This document shows positions 17,520 to 23,065 of a stretch of DNA of 23,065 nt, in pieces. The stretch covers positions 438,714-461,778 of the forward strand of contig BFEA01000799.1 of the NCBI GenBank assembly GCA_003427395.1, in the 5' to 3' direction. A model generated the notes under the pieces. That model was not told where the DNA came from, did no database searches, and saw only the letters and a program-made list of their open reading frames with translations. The stretch is from Chara braunii. Taxonomy: Eukaryota > Streptophyta > Charophyceae > Charales > Characeae. The translations under genes were made by a program, and so were the position numbers. How positions within the stretch are numbered: the stretch's first letter is position 1; the number at the start of each line of letters is the position of its first letter.

Positions 17520-19340
17520 ATAATGTCACAACCTCATTCTGTCTGAATTCACACAGATAATCTGACTTTATCATACATACTTGTCAATTTTACCTTTCAG
17601 ATCATGTCCTGAATTCAAAACAAACAAAGGCAATTAGCTTTCTCAGTCATACTTACAGACATACAATAACAAAGGGTAATACAGTTTAAGGGAAGGGATC
17701 ACACGTGTAAAACGAGCATTATACCTGAGTGTTCCCTGCCTCCAGAGCCCCGCCTGGGATCCGGGAGAGCTCCCGCAATCGGTGGGTGGACCTCCCACAA
17801 GGTCTTGCTACGGTCCTACGGGTTGCAATCCCGCCTGCCGCCTTCCTCTCGTAACCTCAGACTAGACTTAGAGTAAGAAAGGCAAAAGGAGGAGGTTCAG
17901 ACGCTCGAGATACAAGAGTGGGACAAACTCAACTCGCAGGAGAGGGCATTAAAACCTTCATGCGCCTGAGGGCCCTGCAATGATGGCCAACGGAATGCAG
18001 CGAAGCCGGACGAACCGTGGTCAAAACGCAAGTAGTAGCCTCCTGACAGTCTCTCAAGTCGCAGCAGGAGCCCATCCGCAAAATCCTGATCACACTCTCT
18101 AAGCCGTCGCACTTCAACTGCTGACTAAGGACGCAATGCGCAATCTAGAAACACACCGTTCAAATAGAACATGCCCCCATGCTCTACTTGAAACACAGTA
18201 ATCGCAGTCGAGTTCAACTGGATGCTGCTCGCACAGCGATTGAGAACGCAACAATACGACAAGGTGTGGTCAAAGCAGCGATCCGCCTGATACAAGCTCA
18301 AACAACAGGGCCTGACATAGGTGCTGCTGCAAGCTCAGATCTTCCACTGCGACAGTCCGTTGCCACCAACAACGGCCAACACAGATCTTTCTGTCGTAAC
18401 AACCTGAGCCAACAATAATAACAACAAAATCTCAACAGCTACGTGGCTCACCCACCCCCCCTTCAGTGCTGCACCAGCATGAGAAAAACGACAACCTCTG
18501 CAACAACAAGGACACAACAGTTTGGACCGGCAGCAGAAACCAGGCTGCGCAGACTAGCGGACACTCTGATTGCTGGAATCCAAGTTGCATCCAAAATATC
18601 AATTTCGCTTAGCAACAAGTATGCAACAATGTTTCGTGGATCAAATAATAGTGTCAGTCTTAGTGATAACACTGACAATTGCAACTGGCCTAGTGAAATC
18701 GTATGGTCACTGAATCCTCATCGGTCATACTCAAATCTTCACAGCAGTCTCTACGCAGCTAAAAAGCTGCGTCCGAATAAAGCACCCCTCTGTGCTATAT
18801 TCAGAATGTAGTCAAAACATAGCAACCTGCTGAAACTGCGCGCTTAGCAACCATGCGCAGCGGCCAGATATTGTGGCAGCGCACAACACCAAACACAGAT
18901 GCCACAACACCGCACCCAACAGTATACAATACGAGATAAAATCACGGTAGTCCAACTCAACCAGCATCAGCAACAGAGCGGCAACAACAAATCGCTCTGA
19001 ACACCATCTAGCAACACTTTGCCGAAGCAGTAGCAGAAGAAGCACTGCATCATCTACCCACTTTGAGCCCTACCCAGCGGTAAGGTGAGTAACTGGACAG
19101 CCGACGATTACTTCGAAGTCAACGATCAATATGATGACCTTCACGAGAGTGAGTACTGCCAGGATCCTAACGAGCAGCGCCAACGGAGAACACAACTGTG
19201 AGTGGAATCCTGACGTTTGGCACAACAAGCAAACAAACTGCAAGATCTTGGCGTTTGGCACATCAACCAACGTGTTTCCCGTGGCGAGAAGCATGACTCG
19301 CCATGACAATCGTAATCGCCAGTAGCTGGACTCCCAAAAT
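17520..19340. other. No gene supported
   Basis: The longest frame is 122 codons at 18443-18811 in a CAA-rich stretch, without recognisable motifs. CGGGAGAGCTCCCG near 17766 is a short palindrome. I see nothing else. Confidence 0.4.
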
Positions 19341-19346
19341 ATGCAA

Positions 19347-19900
19347 AATGAGAATGAATCTTCCGCTAGAAAATAGGCAGGTACACCCTTTTTGACGGCT
19401 GCGAGAAGAGGAATGGTCAGCGCCCTGCACCTCAATGCCGGTGAGAGGAGGCAGCGGGTAGTGAGAATGAATCTAAGACTTCCCCTTGTACATGGGGACA
19501 TTCATCACCAAGACAAGTATGGCATGGAAAGATACACACCTGGCTCCTGAGACCGCATTCACGGCGGATCATACTTCAAACTGCCCCTGAGTACCTCACT
19601 CCCCACCTTTTCTACTGCTTCTCTTTCCCTCTCCTGCACGTGCTCGTGCAGATCGGAGCCTAGTCACCACGCCTTCGTCGATTGCTGCCTACCTATCCCA
19701 ACAGGCGAAAGTGAGGGGGAATCTTCCCCTCGAATCAGAACTCGCGCTGCTAGGTCGTCCGCTGCAATCCGCTATTTAGAAAAAAAATTAAAAATGGATT
19801 TTCCCACCAGAACATGAAAGATATGCTGCTACCGACTTGTCTGCTTCCTGTTGAGCCCTCACTCAGCATAGTGAGGATGAATCTTCAGCCAGAATCATGG
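19347..19900 (+). repeat. Four dispersed copies of TGAGRATGAATCTTC
   Basis: ATGAGAATGAATCTTCCGCT (about 19347), GTGAGAATGAATCTAAGACT (19459), GTGAGGGGGAATCTTCCCCT (19709) and GTGAGGATGAATCTTCAGCC (19868) share a core. Two of them continue into CC(A/T)C-GAATCA-like sequence. Spacing is irregular. Confidence 0.5.
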
Positions 19901-20640
19901 GAAGATACATCGCCCGTACTCCTAGGCGCAGCCCAAAACAGCCATACCTTCAAAACCACGTCCCCAACCCAAAATATGTCGATGTCATTGTGTTCGCAGT
20001 GGCCCAAAACCCTGGGTTAGCATGTTACCTTGCTCGATTCTGTTGAGAATCGTGCGGGATACACGTTCTTCACTCCCACCATACTCTTCTCCTCGACCTT
20101 CCCGCACACCTTTTTTCTCTATCACTCCTTCTTCTACTAATTTTCCACCTAATCTAACTACAGATTCGGGGTCGCCCACCCCGAAAACCCCTATTTAGCT
20201 TCTTACTCGTTAAAATCGGTTGAGAAATGTCCGACCAACTCTCTTTCCACTCACACTTTCCTTTCGGTCGCCATCTTCAACATCCGTTTCGAATGCACGT
20301 GGCGCACACCGATGTCCAGATTCAATCGTCCTCCTTCAGCTTATCAGCGCTTTCTTCTCTCTTTCGAGCGCGCTCGTTCTTCCGAGTGCTCACGCTATCT
20401 CGACGTGCCCCAACTTTCGCGTGCTCACTCTCACCCGCCCTCTTGTTCACTTTCTTCTTTTCTTGCTCTCGTCGGGCCAGGTCCGTTTTATAGTGCGTGG
20501 TCACACAACCATGCGCTAATTGCCTTGCGGCTCCTGCTACCCTGCGGTAAGGTTCAGAGGGAACTTGCTACTAGACGGCTCGCTTAGTCTTTCGCCTGCA
20601 CCCTCAAAGCGTTTACAGCAACAGGGCAGGTAAGTCTCTT
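19901..20640 (+). other. Pyrimidine-rich stretch ending at a possible splice donor
   Basis: From about 20050 to 20480 the plus strand is CT-rich and open in all three frames in part, so the open frames say little. CAG|GTAAGT at 20627-20635 is a perfect consensus 5' splice site, which could mark a non-coding first exon. No acceptor or downstream coding exon is evident. Confidence 0.3.
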
Positions 20641-20642
20641 CC

Positions 20643-20723
20643 TTTTTTATGCATACCATCCTTGCACTCGGCCATGCTAATCTTCTCTGTATCGTTTCAA
20701 TTTTAACGGATGTCCCGACGGAC
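20643..20723 (-). pseudogene. U6 snRNA-derived sequence, 3'-truncated
   Basis: The minus strand starts with GTCC-GTCG-GGAC (5' stem-loop) and ATCCG, then AAAATTG, ACGATACAGAGAAGATTAGC and ATGGCC. It therefore keeps the ACAGAGA box (20684-20690), which pairs with the 5' splice site, and the AGC triad (20676-20678). The 5' form matches plant-type U6. The internal stem-loop region is altered (GAGTGCAAGGATGGTATGC instead of the usual CCCTGCGCAAGGATGACACGC). The sequence stops after GCATAAAAAAGG, about 20 bases short of a full U6, with no T-run. No TATA or upstream sequence element precedes it. It is most likely a retroposed pseudogene. Confidence 0.8.
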
Positions 20724-20817
20724 TAGGCCATCTGACGGCCCTGAGGTATCACCATCGAGTTGACCGGCCCCTAGGCAATTCAGAAATATTTGGTTTTACC
20801 CATCAAGTCCCTTCATC

Positions 20818-20885
20818 TGGTCCGAACTCGGGTCTGTATTTCAACAGTTAAGTGGTGTACCGACTAAGCTAGGCTCTTGGGTCCC
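20818..20885 (-). repeat. tRNA-like sequence next to the U6 relic
   Basis: The minus strand has TAGCTTAGTCGGTACACC (D arm/A box), CTGTTGA (anticodon-loop-like, GTT) and CCGAGTTCGGACC (T-arm/B-box-like). It lacks a closed acceptor stem. Its minus-strand downstream sequence runs directly into the U6-derived segment. Confidence 0.5.
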
Positions 20886-20923
20886 ATGCCTGTCCCGGGA
20901 GCCGGTACCAGGACACGAACTAA

Positions 20924-20967
20924 ATTAAATAAAAAATATTAATTCAATAATAAAAGTAAAAAAAAAA
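20924..20967. repeat. A-rich tract
   Basis: AAATTAAATAAAAAATATTA and an A10 run, resembling an A-rich retroelement tail on the plus strand. The element it would belong to is not clear. Confidence 0.4.
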
Positions 20968-21492
20968 GAACCGATGAGGGGGGATGAAGGGACCCGTTGG
21001 TACCCCCTCGGTCCTGCCAGTTGGGCCCGCAGTCGGACTTCCCAACAAAATTAAAGGGGATCTCAGTTTCCTTCATACTACACTCCTCCACTCCTTCGCA
21101 GTCGGCTGCTGGCCTCAATCCCCGGGTCTTCATAATTTTAGTTCATAACCTATAGGGCTAGGCCCAAACTTGGATGAAACAGGTGCGAACTTAGTTATAA
21201 AGACGTCTGTTTTCAGGCCTAGGCCTGTCAGACCATACTAGAAGGTCATACTTAGGCACATCGGCCATTTCTAGGCTTCCTATATGTCGGCCCTTGCCGT
21301 CAGAAGCGATCAGTTTCTCCTGCCGCCGTTGTGCATGCAGCACAACCGTGCTGATACCCAAAAAACTCCAACTCTCTCACTAGGCTACTATTCCCAAAAG
21401 AACGCACCTTTACCACCTAAGCGTCGGAAAAACTCCGGCTTGTATACTGCCGCCCGCGGCTTCTACCGTTGACCAAATATCAAGGCCTTGTA

Positions 21493-21530
21493 TAAAAAAA
21501 AAATAAAAATAAAATAAAAATAAAAAAAGA
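21493..21530 (+). repeat. A-rich tail (AAAAT)n
   Basis: Repeated AAAAT units end in A7. This is typical of a SINE or LINE 3' tail and lies just before the next SINE head. Confidence 0.6.
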
Positions 21531-21550
21531 GCAACGGCCCCAATTATCCA

Positions 21551-22046
21551 GTGGCCTACTCAGTTGGTAAGGCACGCAAGTGGCATTCAGGAGGTCATGG
21601 GTTCAATCCCCCGTCCTTCGGGTACCTTCTTGGGCATGCTTGGCGCCCCCCACCTGGAGATAGCCCGTCCGTCCCCCCAGTTGGCATTAAACAGCAGTCT
21701 CTGCTGATATGTTCATAGGGGTAGGAGGGGTAATCAGAGAGGCACTGGCCACTTATAGATGATATGCTTGGTCCCTCTGCTACCGCTGTCCCCCCTGGCC
21801 GGTGTCGCCCACTGGGGGTTTCCTGATGGCAGGCACATTGAGAGGCAATAAAAAAAAAAAAGAAAAAAAAGAAAAGGAGAGGCAATAAGGCCACCTGGTG
21901 TCAGATTAGACACATGATTGATTGAATTTACCTGGGCTGGATAGGCCGACGATAATACGGCCTAAGGCCATCGCCCTTTTGAGAAAAGAAATGGCTAAAT
22001 AAAAATAAAAAATAAAAAGTAAAAAAAAGGAAAAGGAAAAAAGGAA
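21551..22046 (+). mobile_element. tRNA-derived SINE with A-rich tail
   Basis: GTGGCCTACTCAGTTGGTAA (21551-) is an A box with D stem GCC/GGC. GGGTTCAATCCC (21599-21610) is a B box with a GGG/CCC stem. A non-tRNA body follows, then ATGGCTAAATAAAAATAAAA as the tail from about 21993. An A-rich insert at 21850-21876 is bracketed by GAGAGGCAATA copies (21840-21850 and 21877-21887). Alternatively one SINE ends at that first A tract and a second begins after it. No target-site duplication was found. Confidence 0.65.
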
Positions 22047-22240
22047 AAAGGTTAACAATCCGCACTTGTAACGTACTTCTTATAACGGATGTCGGAGACT
22101 TCAAACATTCTCAAAGCAGTCCTTTTTTCGACTGAGATCTGGACGTGATTGCGGTCAGATGCATGCAGATCTGACCTTAATTGCCGTCACATACACTGAG
22201 GAAAGGACGAGTATGCCGCAGTTCGTACTTGTGCGGCTCA

Positions 22241-22297
22241 GTGGCCCGTCGGGCCACAAAAAAAAAGAAAAAAAAAGGAAAAAAAAGAAAAAAAAGC
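22241..22297 (+). repeat. GC hairpin followed by A-rich tail
   Basis: GTGGCCC-GTC-GGGCCAC (22241-22257) is a perfect 7-bp hairpin followed at once by about 40 bases of A with scattered G. It looks like the 3' end of a retroposed small RNA or SINE. Confidence 0.55.
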
Positions 22298-22610
22298 ATT
22301 GATGTCATCCCATTCACCTTTTTCCTGTCATGTCGACGGAGAGCCAAGTTGTTACTTCGTTTGTTTTCCTTTTTTCCTGTTTTCTCCCCACCCCTATCAA
22401 ACTGAGGGCGCAAATTGCCTTTTTTTTGTTTTTCCTGTGTCTTCACTTAGTGTTTTCTGTTTTAGGAAATTGAAGGAGATAAAAGGTGATTCGGAAGCGA
22501 ACTATTGGTGTATCCGCGCTGCAGCTAGCACAAGTTATTTTTATCCTCTTTCCTCTTGGGGATATCAATTAACTACTGCGCACAGCGAGTGCTAAGAAGA
22601 GAGAAACGCT
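22298..22610. other. No gene seen
   Basis: T-rich sequence with short open frames only. Confidence 0.4.
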
Positions 22611-22618
22611 CGCCGGCA

Positions 22619-22768
22619 TCACACACGCACACACACGCACACACACACACACACACACACTCAGAGAGAGAGAGAAGAGCGAACACGCACGTCTGTAGCT
22701 ACGTTTGTGAGCTCCGTGTTTTCGGGGTACGTGCGTGTGTGTGTGTGTGTGCGTGCGTGCGTGTGTGC

Positions 22769-22805
<37 letters not shown>

Positions 22806-22812
22806 GGACGCC

Positions 22813-22886
<74 letters not shown>

Positions 22887-22903
22887 GAGAGGGAGAGAGA
22901 GCA
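22619..22903. repeat. (CA)n, (GT)n and (GA)n microsatellites
   Basis: CA repeats at 22619-22660, a 70-base spacer, GT/GC repeats at 22733-22790, then GA repeats to about 22903. The CA and GT blocks are inverted relative to each other and could fold back. Confidence 0.95.
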
Positions 22904-22970
22904 AACACGCATAACACGAAATTTGCTATCTTGTCCACAAAACACAGATCTGAAGAAGACAGGCAAAAAA

Positions 22971-22972
<2 letters not shown>

Positions 22973-23065
<93 letters not shown>
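22973..23065. repeat. (GA)n microsatellite running off the window
   Basis: Nearly pure GA dinucleotides with one A-rich interruption (about 23016), continuing to the last base. Confidence 0.95.

Noticed and set aside
18443-18811. 122-codon plus-strand frame
   Set aside because: CAA-rich region without recognisable motifs; may be chance.
20220-20587. Three overlapping plus-strand frames of 88-99 codons
   Set aside because: A pyrimidine-rich stretch is open in all frames because stop codons are rare in it; no motif supports any one of them.
20643-20723. Functional U6 gene
   Set aside because: Truncated 3' end, altered internal stem-loop, no T-run terminator and no upstream TATA box.
22569-22966. 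Ser/Leu- and His/Thr-rich minus-strand frames
   Set aside because: They are translations of GA and GT microsatellites.

Overview
This is non-genic, repeat-rich nuclear DNA from a eukaryote. It holds long homopolymer and microsatellite tracts, an assembly gap, tRNA-derived short retroelements with A-rich tails, MITE-like elements and a satellite array. There is no operon structure and no bacterial or viral gene set. Two signs point to the green lineage, perhaps a streptophyte alga. One is a U6 snRNA-derived sequence whose 5' end has the plant-like form (a GTCC/GGAC stem followed by ATCCG). The other is a degenerate retroelement ORF1 with a zinc-knuckle layout like that of plant L1 elements. 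The lineage call is inference with modest confidence and the species is not identified.

Layout. 1-1.7 kb: two diverged copies of an unrecognised short protein family on opposite strands, two copies of a stem-loop repeat, and one inverted copy of a hairpin repeat that forms an array near 10-11 kb. 2.1-7.5 kb: a C25 tract, a 50-bp duplication, then a decayed LINE-type ORF1 (2564 to about 5483). That ORF1 is split by frameshifts, two stops and a 199-bp TTAA-flanked MITE, and more coding-like Q/P-rich segments follow to about 7455. No reverse transcriptase or endonuclease domain is visible. 8.5-9.8 kb: old tandem duplications, tRNA-like sequences and two MITEs placed head to head. 10.2-11.1 kb: eight direct copies of a GCTGGA...TCCAGC hairpin repeat. 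11.35-12.13 kb (minus strand): an Asn-rich 260-codon ORF, the best candidate for a host exon. 12.64-12.82 kb: assembly gap. 12.9-13.6 kb: MITE ends and a coding-like relic.

15.9-17.5 kb: a satellite of 24 monomers with a nearly invariant CAACTTATG core. It is organised as three copies of a six-monomer higher-order repeat in which the arms beside the core differ by monomer type but mostly remain complementary. 17.5-20.6 kb: no convincing gene. 20.6-20.9 kb: a U6-derived relic directly joined to a tRNA-like element. 21.5-22.3 kb: a tRNA-derived SINE and A-rich tails. 22.6-23.07 kb: CA, GT and GA microsatellites running off the window end.

The most unusual theme is that several unrelated short repeats (the satellite, the 10-11 kb hairpin array, the MITE interior and the 641/1551 stem-loops) keep loops or flanks constant while stem bases change in matching pairs. 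All reading was by eye; no alignment or database search was run.
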